NCBI GenBank assembly: GCA_937893145.1
Contig: CALBJW010000183.1
Span: 1 to 20,798 of the forward strand
DNA from: an uncultured Prevotellaceae bacterium
GTDB lineage: Bacteria; Bacteroidota; Bacteroidia; Bacteroidales; Bacteroidaceae
Direction of reading: 5' to 3'
DNA length: 20,798 bases
The translations under genes were made by a program, and so were the position numbers. Every line of letters starts with the position of its first letter. Within the stretch, counting starts at the first letter, position 1. The notes beneath the pieces were generated by a model that worked only from the letters and a program-made list of their open reading frames with translations, did no database searches and had not been told where the DNA came from. This document shows, piece after piece, positions 7,577 through 15,581 of this stretch.

Positions 7577-9469
7577 TTACTTTGCATAAGTAATTGTGAT
7601 TGTCTTTACACGAAGTTGAGTACCTGCAGACTCTGATGCGTTTACATAAACAAGTTTGTTGCCATCTGCGGAAATAGTTGCAGTTTCATTACCTACATAT
7701 TTTGTTCCGCTGTACTCATCACATTCCATTACTACCTTTGCAATAGGGCTCTTGCCATTGAAAGTGATAATGTTGTTTGCATACACACGAACACCTTTTG
7801 TTGCAGTATAGTACTTAGGTGCGTTGCTGTTAGTGCCTGCTTCAAATACAATAACTGTACCGTCAGCAAGTGGAACATTAACAACTGCTGCTGCATTCTC
7901 ATAACCTAATGTTGAAAGGTCGATTGAGATTGTCTCAGAACCTGGAGTAGCATTTGTGTTAGTGAGAGTAACTGTTGTTCCATTGATGTCGAGACCTTCA
8001 GAAGAACCTGCTGATGGTTTGTCGTCTTCATCTGTGCTGGCACCTTCAGAAACGCCATTGATAGAAACGATAGAAGCCTTGTTTGCAACTGTTTCAGGAG
8101 TGTTACCCTTGTAATTTACTACAGGACCATAGATAACAACCTTGTCACCCTTCTTAATCTTGTTGGCATCAGTGAACTTAGCACCATTAACGTCGAATGT
8201 GCGGAAGATATAGAACTGGTTGTTAGCTGTACCATCATCAGAGATATGGAATGTTGCATTGCCATAACTACCTGTGTCAATGTTTGGTTCGTCACAAACA
8301 ATACCTTCGATATATACAGGCTCTGAATTTGTATCAGCAGCAAGTTTGCTTGTGTAGTTGATAGCAGCCTGTGCGTTGAATGGATCTTCCTTTGTACCTG
8401 TACCCTTAGCTTCGCCTGCAGGAATTGGAGCTGCATCAGGATCAACACCAACTTCTGTGTCGTTGATGCGAGCCCATGAAGTTGACTTCATACCAGTAAC
8501 ACCGAAATATGTTTCAAGAGAACCATAAACAGTTACCTTTGCACCAATGTTCTGTGGATTTGAAGGATTGAGAACGGTGCGAAGTTCGCCTACAGGAAGC
8601 TGAACTGGGAATACCTGTGTTGGGTCTGTACAATCCTTAGAATCAGCAAGGAGAAGTTCTGTTTCATCAGACTCAGCAACTGCAAATGTTGCACCTTCTT
8701 CAAGCTTAGTACCATTAACATAACCAACGATGTAACCAGTAACATAAGTCTTCTGACCAGCAGCAGTCTTTGCAGTTTCTACAGAAAGTGGATTCTGCTT
8801 TGTACCAGCATTCTCTGGCTTAGTAATAGTGCCTGCATCACCTTCTTCAATGAGGAAGTTTTCAAGTTCCCAAGTTGTTGAACCACTTGCTGGTGCGTAG
8901 AAATAGAATGCTACATAAACAGAATCGTGGTTAACGTAATCTTCAGGGATATTTACATAACCAGAAGTGTAGAGAGTCCAGTCAGAATATGGAGAAGCCT
9001 GAGGAGCAAAGTCCTTGAGTTCATCCCATGTTGCATCTTCAAAGTGAAGTGTGTTTCCATCATAATCCTTTGAGATGTAAATCTTGTGGTTGTTTACCCA
9101 ACCAGACACATTATTTGAATAACGAATAGTTTCGTCGAATGAGAGACGAACCTTACCAGACTCACAAGTGAGATTCAAAGCAGGAGAAATGAGGTATGAC
9201 TCAACCTCTACGTTGCTCTTTGAACCAGTGCCTTCCCAATCCTGGTAACCAGTTGCCTGAGTGTAGTTTGAACCCTTGCTCCAAGCTGCGTGGCCCTTGA
9301 GGTCGTAAGTGTCGAAAGTTGAAAGTGATGCATTCTTGTATGGAAGTTTCTTTCCGAATGAAGTGCTGTTGTCAGCATTGATATCGTAAGGCAATGGAAC
9401 ATCTGAACATGAAGATGCAATGCCAAGTGTTGCTGCTGCAAGGAGCAGAATATTAAATATCTTTTTCAT
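7577..9469 (-). CDS. Surface lipoprotein: anchor-J-like domain, two OB-fold-like (DUF6359-type) domains
   Basis: Multidomain lipoprotein of 630 residues. The signal ends at Cys21 (GIASSC). Residues of about 45-210 resemble a choice-of-anchor-J/jelly-roll domain (YLISPALNL, then a long beta-rich part ending WELENFLIEEG). Two repeats follow, each opening with G-T-(K/G)-x-(N/D)-P: 222-335 with KTYVTGYIVGYVNG, and 357-473 with EPVYIEGIVCDE, GDKVVIYGPVV and ASIVSINGV. These look like OB folds of the DUF6359/YhcR type found in extracellular nucleases. An acidic Ser-rich linker (474-490) leads to a C-terminal beta domain (492-630) ending LRVKTITITYAK. No catalytic motif is visible. The gene lies 20 bases after the DUF5689 gene and 7 before the nuclease start. 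I infer a ligand-capturing role, probably nucleic acid. Domain names come from pattern recognition. Confidence 0.75.
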   Translation of the reverse strand: MKKIFNILLLAAATLGIASSCSDVPLPYDINADNSTSFGKKLPYKNASLSTFDTYDLKGHAAWSKGSNYTQATGYQDWEGTGSKSNVEVESYLISPALNLTCESGKVRLSFDETIRYSNNVSGWVNNHKIYISKDYDGNTLHFEDATWDELKDFAPQASPYSDWTLYTSGYVNIPEDYVNHDSVYVAFYFYAPASGSTTWELENFLIEEGDAGTITKPENAGTKQNPLSVETAKTAAGQKTYVTGYIVGYVNGTKLEEGATFAVAESDETELLLADSKDCTDPTQVFPVQLPVGELRTVLNPSNPQNIGAKVTVYGSLETYFGVTGMKSTSWARINDTEVGVDPDAAPIPAGEAKGTGTKEDPFNAQAAINYTSKLAADTNSEPVYIEGIVCDEPNIDTGSYGNATFHISDDGTANNQFYIFRTFDVNGAKFTDANKIKKGDKVVIYGPVVNYKGNTPETVANKASIVSINGVSEGASTDEDDKPSAGSSEGLDINGTTVTLTNTNATPGSETISIDLSTLGYENAAAVVNVPLADGTVIVFEAGTNSNAPKYYTATKGVRVYANNIITFNGKSPIAKVVMECDEYSGTKYVGNETATISADGNKLVYVNASESAGTQLRVKTITITYAK

Positions 9470-9489
9470 AATTTATTGATTCTAAATGA

Positions 9490-10368
9490 TTATTGTTCTA
9501 ATTCGATGATGTCGTCAAGTGAACGAAGTGAGAGCTGATAGCTTGAAGAGTAGCGGTTCAAGAGACCATAGATTGTCTTCTTGCCTTTCTGGATTGTATC
9601 ACCAGCAAATGTTGCACTTGTAGAAGTGTAGAGCAACTGCTTAACCACGTTGCCATCAATATTGATGTCGTGATATTCAGAATAGGTATCACCACCAACT
9701 TCCCAATGAGCAAATGGCCATCCAGCATCAGAAATTTCGCTGTCGTGGAGAACTACGAGCAGTGGAGTGAGCTGAGTGATGTTTCTATCTGTAAGGTCTG
9801 TTGCATCAACAACCTTTGGTGTAACCATCTCAGGGTTAGGTTTGCCAATCTTTCCAATATGAGTCTTCATCATGTCAAGAGTCATAGGACCAAGTCTCAT
9901 GGCACCATTTGTGTTGATATATGGCATACCAATTCGTGGGCTTTGTCCATAACCACCAACATAAAGTCCCTTGAGGTTGATGCGAACCTTCTGACCAACA
10001 GGGTAGAGAGTATAGAGACATCCAATGCCCTTGATACCGACACCAATACCACCTTCTGTGTTAATGAGGCGTTCAACGCCTAAAGTGTCAATGTATGTAC
10101 CTTGAATGTAGATGTACTGATAGATGTTTCCAGATATGTCGTTAGCGACAACAACACCTTCAATAATTGCGTCTTCCGTTACCTGACGATAGCTTGAGTT
10201 GTTGATTTCGGCACTATAGAGTTTACGGATATTGCTGATAGATGTTGTTGGTTCATCTATAGAATCATTAGAATACAAGTCGTTAGAAACCTCCAATGTA
10301 TCCCAATCGTTCATGCAGGAACCAAGTGCGAGGAGTCCTGCGAAAAGAGTGAATAAAACTTTCTTCAT
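9490..10368 (-). CDS. DUF5689 domain-containing lipoprotein
   Basis: Lipoprotein of 292 residues with lipobox LGSC (Cys18). The body matches the DUF5689 pattern seen in Bacteroidetes: ISNIRKLYS, then TEDAIIEGVVVANDISGNIYQ, GIGVGIKG, and VGQKVRINLKGLYVGGYGQ, an OB-like series of strands (about 45-160). A C-terminal part carries LTPLLVVLHDSEIS and the ending YSSSYQLSLRSLDDIIELE. Its function is not established. The start is 6 bases after the TonB-dependent receptor stop, so the two are tightly coupled, as SusC and SusD are; I infer a surface lid or binding partner for the receptor. It is not a SusD homolog: there are no TPR-like helices. A purely structural role cannot be excluded. Confidence 0.8.
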   Translation of the reverse strand: MKKVLFTLFAGLLALGSCMNDWDTLEVSNDLYSNDSIDEPTTSISNIRKLYSAEINNSSYRQVTEDAIIEGVVVANDISGNIYQYIYIQGTYIDTLGVERLINTEGGIGVGIKGIGCLYTLYPVGQKVRINLKGLYVGGYGQSPRIGMPYINTNGAMRLGPMTLDMMKTHIGKIGKPNPEMVTPKVVDATDLTDRNITQLTPLLVVLHDSEISDAGWPFAHWEVGGDTYSEYHDINIDGNVVKQLLYTSTSATFAGDTIQKGKKTIYGLLNRYSSSYQLSLRSLDDIIELEQ

Positions 10369-10374
10369 AACAAA

Positions 10375-13065
10375 TTAGAATTTGAGTGATACATTGAGGA
10401 ATGCGTTGAAGCCATTGGCATAGTAGTAGTAATTGTTCTTAGAGAATACGTAGTCGTAAGAACGGTCTGCACGATTCTGCTCATAACCACCTGTCTTCAT
10501 ATTTGTATTGTTGTTGATGTTCTGCAACTGGATATTAACAGAAAGGCGCTGACCACCCTTGAGGTAGATGCTCTTACCAACGGAAGCGTCGAGCATGAAT
10601 CCGCCCTTGAACTTTTCCTGAACTGGAGCATAACCATCGAGAACTTCACCTGTAGTTGCATCATATACATAAGCAGATGTACCAGATTCTGCAGAAGTCT
10701 TAGCATAATCCCAAGCTGTTGTGTAACCACCAGTATTTACATTGATATCGTTGATGTTGCTTGCAAAACCTGTAACACCACATTCTGTAGCATTTCCAAG
10801 TCGGCGATAAGCACTTGCACCAATGTATGTGCGGTCGAAATAGTTGAGGTTAAGGTCGAAATACCAGTTGTTGATATTGTATGAAAGACCAACTGTAGCT
10901 GCAGTGAGTGGGGTAGAGTCAACCTTCACGTTCTTCATGAATACCAAGAGGTCACGGTTTTCACCAGTAACTTCATTCTTCCAAGAATTGATGAACTTAG
11001 TTGTCTCCCAGTCTGAACCTTCGTAAGCCAACTGACCATTAGGATTGTTGACATACTTAGCATCTGAGATTGTTCCGAGAAGGTTCAACTTAAGATTTCG
11101 AGCAAGTTTAACTGAGATAGCAGCTTCGATACCTTTATATTCCTTCTGAACACCAGTCATTGAGAGATATGTGAGGTAGCCTGCATCATCATTATAGAAT
11201 GCAGTCTGCTGTGTTACATCGTTGAAACGAGTGTAGTAAGCATTAACCTTACCACTTATAGGACCGAAGTACCACTGATAACCAACTTCTGCATTCCAGT
11301 ACCATTCGTTTGTAAGGTTGGTAACGAAGTTGTTATTAACACGAGGAGCAACGAAAGAGTTGTAGGCGAGAGGAGCCTGACTTTCTATGCTTCCACCTAA
11401 ATATACTACTGAAGTTGCAATCTGCTTTGAAAGCATCAACTTACCACCACCACCAAGGAACTTAGCAATACCGCTCTTTCCCTTTGAGTAAGCAGCAGCA
11501 CGACCATTACGCATCAAACCTTCACGTTCCATGAAAGTACCTTCGATGTCAGCACTATAAGTAAGAGTGAAGTCGTTGTTGAATTTCCAAACATTTGATG
11601 CAAAACCGTTAATCTTGTTGACATAGACATTGTAATTGTAACCAAACTTGTCACCAATGCCAATCACACGATTAGGATTGTCGAGGTCGTTCTGGTATTC
11701 ATTACTCATTGAACCATACTTGTTCAAAGAATAGTTGTCATAATCATGGAAGACCTTTGCTCCGAGCAAGTCAGCCATAGTCTTGTAATGCATACCTTTT
11801 GTTGAGTTAACATTAACTCCAAGAGTGTAAGCACCCCAAGCATTAAACTTACCATTGAGTACAGAAGAGAGGTTGAATGCAAGTTGGTTGTTGTGACGCT
11901 TCTCTACATAGTAGAGGGCATCCTTACCTGTTGCATTGTTTGCCTCGTTTTGAGCATAGAGCTGATCCCACTGTACTTGACGGTTTGCCTTGCTTCCTGT
12001 CCAATAGTCATAGAGGTTCTGCCATGAAGCGAGAACACCAGGATTTTCACCCAACCATTCAGGGTTGTTGTAACTGTCGTTATAGACATTGAATATTGAA
12101 GAAGGAAGATTCTTGTAATAGTCAGGACGTGGGTTGTAAGCATTGTTGTACGAGATAGCAGTACTTGCATAGTTCATCCAAGTAACTGCAGCAGTAGTAG
12201 CGAGTTTTGTCTGCTCATCAATCTTCCAGTCCCAAGTGAAGAGGGCAGAAGGAGAGAACTCTGTTACAACACGTGAGTTACGCTTCTTGCCATTCTGATA
12301 ACCCCAATAAGGATTGTAGTAGTGGCTCTTTGAAAGTGCGTATGCCTCTTCGGTTGATGCACCCTGCTGACCACGTTCTGTTGGAGCACCCCAAATGTTG
12401 AAAGCAATGCTGTGCTGGTCATTTATAATCTTTTCAGCACCCAGCATGAATGACAAGCTGTTGTAGAATGTGCCTTCGATGTTGCCTTCCTGTGCCCAAC
12501 GATATGCAAGGCTTCCCATGAATGCCCAACCATTCTCAAGAAGACCAGAAGCGTAAGTGTACTGTCCGCGAAGCACATAGTTGCGGTTTGTTGCAGCAAG
12601 ACCAATCTTGTTTCCTGCAGCATAGTGAGAAGCACGAATGTCGATGTCTGTCGCACCACCAAGTGGACTATAGGCAAATGTGCTTTGGTCAAGGTATCCC
12701 ATGCCAGTCTTATTGCGAGTTGCATCGTTAAGACCACCAGTAATACCAGAGAAACTGAAGCGTCCGTTTTCAACATTGTTGAATTTAGCTCCATTGATGT
12801 AGTTACCCACGTAAGCATTGTCGAGGGCACGATACTTGAATCGCATTGCCGACCACTTGAAGCCGACCTCATTCATGTATGGGTCCTTTGTACTCTTCAC
12901 GAGGGTAATAGTGCTGGCTGCTTCAGCATCTTCGTCAATCTGACCTTCAGTGAGAGAGAAGTCAAACTCCTCTAAAACATCTACTGAGTCAGTCTTGACT
13001 TCCTGTGCTGTTGCTCCTGTTGCTATCAACAGAGCTGCCGCCATAAGTTTTACACCTTTACTCAT
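10375..13065 (-). CDS. TonB-dependent outer-membrane receptor
   Basis: Outer-membrane active transporter of 896 residues. Residues 1-20 are a signal peptide ending ATGATA. An acidic stretch (about 28-50) comes next. The plug-like part includes NAYVGNYINGAKFNN and GITGGLNDATRN, typical of a Bacteroidetes TonB-dependent receptor family, then SYAAG-type strands. The long barrel region has WGAPTERGQQGAS and YNPYWGYQNGKKRNSRVV, and the protein ends in Phe after NAFLNVSL, a barrel insertion signal. I see no N-terminal carboxypeptidase-regulatory-like domain, no SusC signature and no clear TonB box. It is first gene of a unit with two lipoproteins and a nuclease. Uptake of nucleic-acid fragments or linked nutrients such as phosphate-containing oligomers is inferred from that context. 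Confidence 0.88.
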   Translation of the reverse strand: MSKGVKLMAAALLIATGATAQEVKTDSVDVLEEFDFSLTEGQIDEDAEAASTITLVKSTKDPYMNEVGFKWSAMRFKYRALDNAYVGNYINGAKFNNVENGRFSFSGITGGLNDATRNKTGMGYLDQSTFAYSPLGGATDIDIRASHYAAGNKIGLAATNRNYVLRGQYTYASGLLENGWAFMGSLAYRWAQEGNIEGTFYNSLSFMLGAEKIINDQHSIAFNIWGAPTERGQQGASTEEAYALSKSHYYNPYWGYQNGKKRNSRVVTEFSPSALFTWDWKIDEQTKLATTAAVTWMNYASTAISYNNAYNPRPDYYKNLPSSIFNVYNDSYNNPEWLGENPGVLASWQNLYDYWTGSKANRQVQWDQLYAQNEANNATGKDALYYVEKRHNNQLAFNLSSVLNGKFNAWGAYTLGVNVNSTKGMHYKTMADLLGAKVFHDYDNYSLNKYGSMSNEYQNDLDNPNRVIGIGDKFGYNYNVYVNKINGFASNVWKFNNDFTLTYSADIEGTFMEREGLMRNGRAAAYSKGKSGIAKFLGGGGKLMLSKQIATSVVYLGGSIESQAPLAYNSFVAPRVNNNFVTNLTNEWYWNAEVGYQWYFGPISGKVNAYYTRFNDVTQQTAFYNDDAGYLTYLSMTGVQKEYKGIEAAISVKLARNLKLNLLGTISDAKYVNNPNGQLAYEGSDWETTKFINSWKNEVTGENRDLLVFMKNVKVDSTPLTAATVGLSYNINNWYFDLNLNYFDRTYIGASAYRRLGNATECGVTGFASNINDINVNTGGYTTAWDYAKTSAESGTSAYVYDATTGEVLDGYAPVQEKFKGGFMLDASVGKSIYLKGGQRLSVNIQLQNINNNTNMKTGGYEQNRADRSYDYVFSKNNYYYYANGFNAFLNVSLKF

Positions 13066-13121
13066 GATTAAAATTGTTATTTTGTTATTAATAGTTTTGT
13101 TCTATTCTACTTATTAGGTTA

Positions 13122-13129
13122 CAAAAATA
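13122..13129 (-). promoter_or_regulatory. Candidate -7 box for the receptor/nuclease unit
   Basis: On the minus strand this reads TATTTTTG, matching TAnnTTTG. It lies 56 bases upstream of the receptor start, leaving a leader of about 50 bases. No TTTG is present at the expected -33 spacing, so support is partial. Confidence 0.4.
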
Positions 13130-13183
13130 GTGAAAAAAAGTGTTATAAAATTATTATTTGAGTAAAAACTTCACGATTTAATA

Positions 13184-13223
13184 GTTTTCTTAACTAAAAT
13201 GTAAAAAAAAAATATGATATTTG
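13184..13223 (+). promoter_or_regulatory. Weak candidate promoter for the secreted EEP nuclease
   Basis: GATATTTGC at 13216-13224 differs by one base from the -7 consensus TAnnTTTG. A T-rich TTTTCTTAAC at 13184-13193 sits about 22 bases upstream where a -33 element would be. The start codon at 13300 would be about 70 bases downstream of the predicted transcription start. Confidence 0.3.
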
Positions 13224-13299
13224 CGTTATGAAATCAAATGGTTTGACTAAATAACATTATTTAATATAGTAAAAATTCAACCTTTATTAATAAATAATC

Positions 13300-14364
13300 A
13301 TGAAGAAAAGCGTTATTTCTGTAATTGCAATATTCCTTTCTTTGACATTCATGTCAAGTGTAAATGTCAACAAAACAGAACCACAAGGAAAGAGAACAAT
13401 TTATGCTGGAATAGCATTCTATAATCAGGAGAATTTGTTTGATACCATTAACGACCCAGTGAAGAATGATGACGATTTCACTCCTGGTGGCAGTTATCAT
13501 TGGGATGCTTTCAAGTATAACAATAAACTTGCAAACATGTCTCGTGTTCTTTCGCAGTTATGTACAGACCGTGTAAAGGGTGGTGCAGCATTCATCGGAT
13601 TGAGTGAGGTTGAAAATGCAACTGTTCTCGAAGATTTATGCAATCAACCAGCACTTCTTGAAAAGGGTATGAAGTACATTCATTATGAGGGTGATGATGC
13701 TCGAGGAATTGATGTTGCCGCACTTTATAACCCTAAGATGTTCCACCTCAAGAAGAGTGAATTGATTTCTACAACTGCTGAATATAAGGAGTTTAGTGGT
13801 GGACATATCACTCGTGGTGTTCTTCATGTAGAAGGAGTACTTCTTGGTGAGCGATTCCATTTCCTCGTAAACCACTGGCCTTCTCGTGGTGCAGCAAGTC
13901 CTTCGCGAGAGTTTATGGGACGCAAGGTTCGTCAAATTGTTGATTCTATCTATTCTGTTGAACCTACAGCAAAGGTTGTTGTGATGGGTGACCTGAATGA
14001 TGACCCAGACAATAAGTCAGTCACTGAAGCACTTGGTGCTATTAATAACAGGAAGAAGGTTGCGGAAGGTAGTCATGACCTCTATAATCCTTGGGGTGAT
14101 ATGCTTCGCAAAGAGGGTAGAGGTACTCTTCTTTGGGATGGTATGTGGAACTTGTTCGACCAGATTATCATCTCTGCAAATATGCTTGGTGATAATCGTT
14201 CCGACTTTAAGTTCTTCAAGAACGAGATTTTCCGTCCTGAGTGGTTAACAACAAAGGAGGGTAAGAATGTGGGAGCTCCTCTCCGCACAACAAATAGCGG
14301 TGTATGGCAGAATGGCTATAGCGACCATTTCCCAACACAGATTTATCTTGTAAAGGAACTCTAA
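13300..14364 (+). CDS. Secreted endonuclease/exonuclease/phosphatase-family protein
   Basis: Metal-dependent phosphodiesterase of the DNase I-like EEP fold, 354 residues. A signal peptide (about 1-21) predicts export. All catalytic motifs are visible in order: FYNQENLFD (Asn42, Glu44), GLSEVEN (Glu103), ARGIDVAALYN (Asp138), VNHWPSR (His192), GDLNDDP (Asp231, Asn233), a DQIIIS strand (Asp287), and SDHFP (Asp341, His343). It matches the EEP proteins found near extracellular nucleases rather than exonuclease III of base-excision repair. The gene is divergent from the receptor/nuclease unit across a 234-base region and convergent with the DUF5606 gene. Substrate could be DNA, RNA, nucleotides or a phosphoester such as sphingomyelin; context favours nucleic acid. 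Confidence 0.87.
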   Translation: MKKSVISVIAIFLSLTFMSSVNVNKTEPQGKRTIYAGIAFYNQENLFDTINDPVKNDDDFTPGGSYHWDAFKYNNKLANMSRVLSQLCTDRVKGGAAFIGLSEVENATVLEDLCNQPALLEKGMKYIHYEGDDARGIDVAALYNPKMFHLKKSELISTTAEYKEFSGGHITRGVLHVEGVLLGERFHFLVNHWPSRGAASPSREFMGRKVRQIVDSIYSVEPTAKVVVMGDLNDDPDNKSVTEALGAINNRKKVAEGSHDLYNPWGDMLRKEGRGTLLWDGMWNLFDQIIISANMLGDNRSDFKFFKNEIFRPEWLTTKEGKNVGAPLRTTNSGVWQNGYSDHFPTQIYLVKEL

Positions 14365-14406
14365 TTCAACTGAACAGTTTTTGTGATTTTTACATCATAC
14401 AATATT

Positions 14407-14437
14407 AAAGGGAAGAACGACTATCGCTCTTCCCTTT
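14407..14437. terminator. Bidirectional terminator between convergent genes
   Basis: A 14-bp stem (14407-14420 with 14424-14437, one A-C mismatch, 3-base loop) lies 42 bases after the EEP nuclease stop and 24 bases after the DUF5606 stop on the other strand. The A/T base pairs at its foot give short T-runs on both strands, so it probably serves both genes. Confidence 0.75.
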
Positions 14438-14461
14438 ATTGATGTATAAGTGTTTTCTGTT

Positions 14462-14893
14462 TTAAGCTTCTTCTGCTTCTTCTGTTTCTTCTTCCTTGCT
14501 TACGAATTCTGTGATTCCGTACTCAACGAGGAGGTTGTACCAAGCGAGAACCTTACGCATATCGCTAACACGAACACGGTCCTGGTCGTAGTTTGGAAGT
14601 ACCTTTGCAAAGAATGCAACGATGTCATCCTGTGAAGCCTTCTTTGGAGAGAGGTCAACAACCTTGCTGTCGTAGTTTGCCTTGATAGATTCGAATACTG
14701 ATTCAAGACTTACTTCGTTATCATCATCAGTATAGATAGAGATGTCGTGAAGAGAAACAACCTTGTCTGCTCCAAATGCAGGCATACGCTTCTTCTGAGC
14801 ATCTACTGTTTCAACGATAAGACTCTTGTTGCCACGAGAAACGAGCTTGTAGAGTCCTGGTTTGCCAGAAATGGCGAGGATAGTTTTAAGCAT
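14462..14893 (-). CDS. DUF5606 family protein
   Basis: Small cytoplasmic protein of 143 residues with no signal or membrane segment. It matches the Bacteroidetes DUF5606 family: N-terminal KTILAISGKPGLYKLVSRG (2-20 region), KKRMPAFGADKVVSLHDISIYT (about 34-55), then a helical part with LPNYDQDRVRVSDMRKVLAWYN and an acidic tail of Glu and Ala. The function is unknown. The N-terminal part looks like a small beta barrel; this is my reading only. It is last in a five-gene operon, 30 bases after coaE, and conserved linkage to nusB-yajC-coaE suggests a housekeeping role. Confidence 0.82.
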   Translation of the reverse strand: MLKTILAISGKPGLYKLVSRGNKSLIVETVDAQKKRMPAFGADKVVSLHDISIYTDDDNEVSLESVFESIKANYDSKVVDLSPKKASQDDIVAFFAKVLPNYDQDRVRVSDMRKVLAWYNLLVEYGITEFVSKEEETEEAEEA

Positions 14894-14923
14894 AATTGTT
14901 TTACTTTTTATTTAATAGTATTT

Positions 14924-15538
14924 TTAATTCGTTTTTATTGACTGCAACCAAAATAAGAGTTTTTCAATCTCTTCATCGGTTGTGTCATATTCGTTATGGT
15001 CAAAGATGTAGTCTGCTCTGCTACAAGCGTCTTCACCACTAATCTGATGTCTCATCCTGTCCTTTATCTTCTCTTCCGTTGCGTTGTCACGCTTCATGGC
15101 TCTACGCAATCGCTTGTCTTCATCTGCATAGATAAGTACGCATTTATCTACAACAGAATCAAAACCAGACTCGAACAGAATGGCACATTCCATAAACACA
15201 CACTCTGAGTCCTGCTTGTCAGCCCACTTCAAGAAGTCTCGTTTCACAACTGGATGTACTATACCATTCACCTTTGCGGCATTGTTTGGATTAGCAAACA
15301 GATATTCCGCTATGATAGGTTTGTTAAGTGCATATTCCGTTTCTCCCGACGCTGAAGTGTGTTCAACATAAGCATCCTCGGATATTAGCATTCGCAGGTT
15401 ATCAATTATCTCATGGTCATTAACCATAAGCATTTTGGCTTCATCGTCACAATTATACACAGGAAATCCTTTTCCTTTCAGTATGTTGCAAATGTAACTT
15501 TTGCCAGAACCTATTCCACCTGTGATACCTATCTTCAT
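14924..15538 (-). CDS. coaE: Dephospho-CoA kinase
   Basis: Catalyses the last step of coenzyme A synthesis, ATP-dependent phosphorylation of the ribose 3'-hydroxyl of dephospho-CoA, in the cytoplasm. The protein has 204 residues, normal for CoaE. It opens with a P-loop GITGGIGSGKS (4-14, Lys13). The CDDEAK segment with Asp31/Asp32 matches the catalytic Asp region. ILFESGFD corresponds to the LLFE motif of the CoA-binding domain, RAMKRDN is the lid region, and RADYIFDHN ends the core, matching the family's ADxVI.N motif. It is the fourth gene of the operon, 43 bases after the YbbR-like gene. Confidence 0.95.
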   Translation of the reverse strand: MKIGITGGIGSGKSYICNILKGKGFPVYNCDDEAKMLMVNDHEIIDNLRMLISEDAYVEHTSASGETEYALNKPIIAEYLFANPNNAAKVNGIVHPVVKRDFLKWADKQDSECVFMECAILFESGFDSVVDKCVLIYADEDKRLRRAMKRDNATEEKIKDRMRHQISGEDACSRADYIFDHNEYDTTDEEIEKLLFWLQSIKTN

Positions 15539-15581
15539 GTTGACTAATGTAGTATGATGTTATGATGAGTGTAGTTCCGCG

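Noticed and set aside
7577..13065. A polysaccharide utilization locus of SusC/SusD type
   Set aside because: The lipoprotein next to the receptor is not SusD, the receptor lacks SusC signatures, and there is no glycoside hydrolase or lyase; the enzymes are nucleases.
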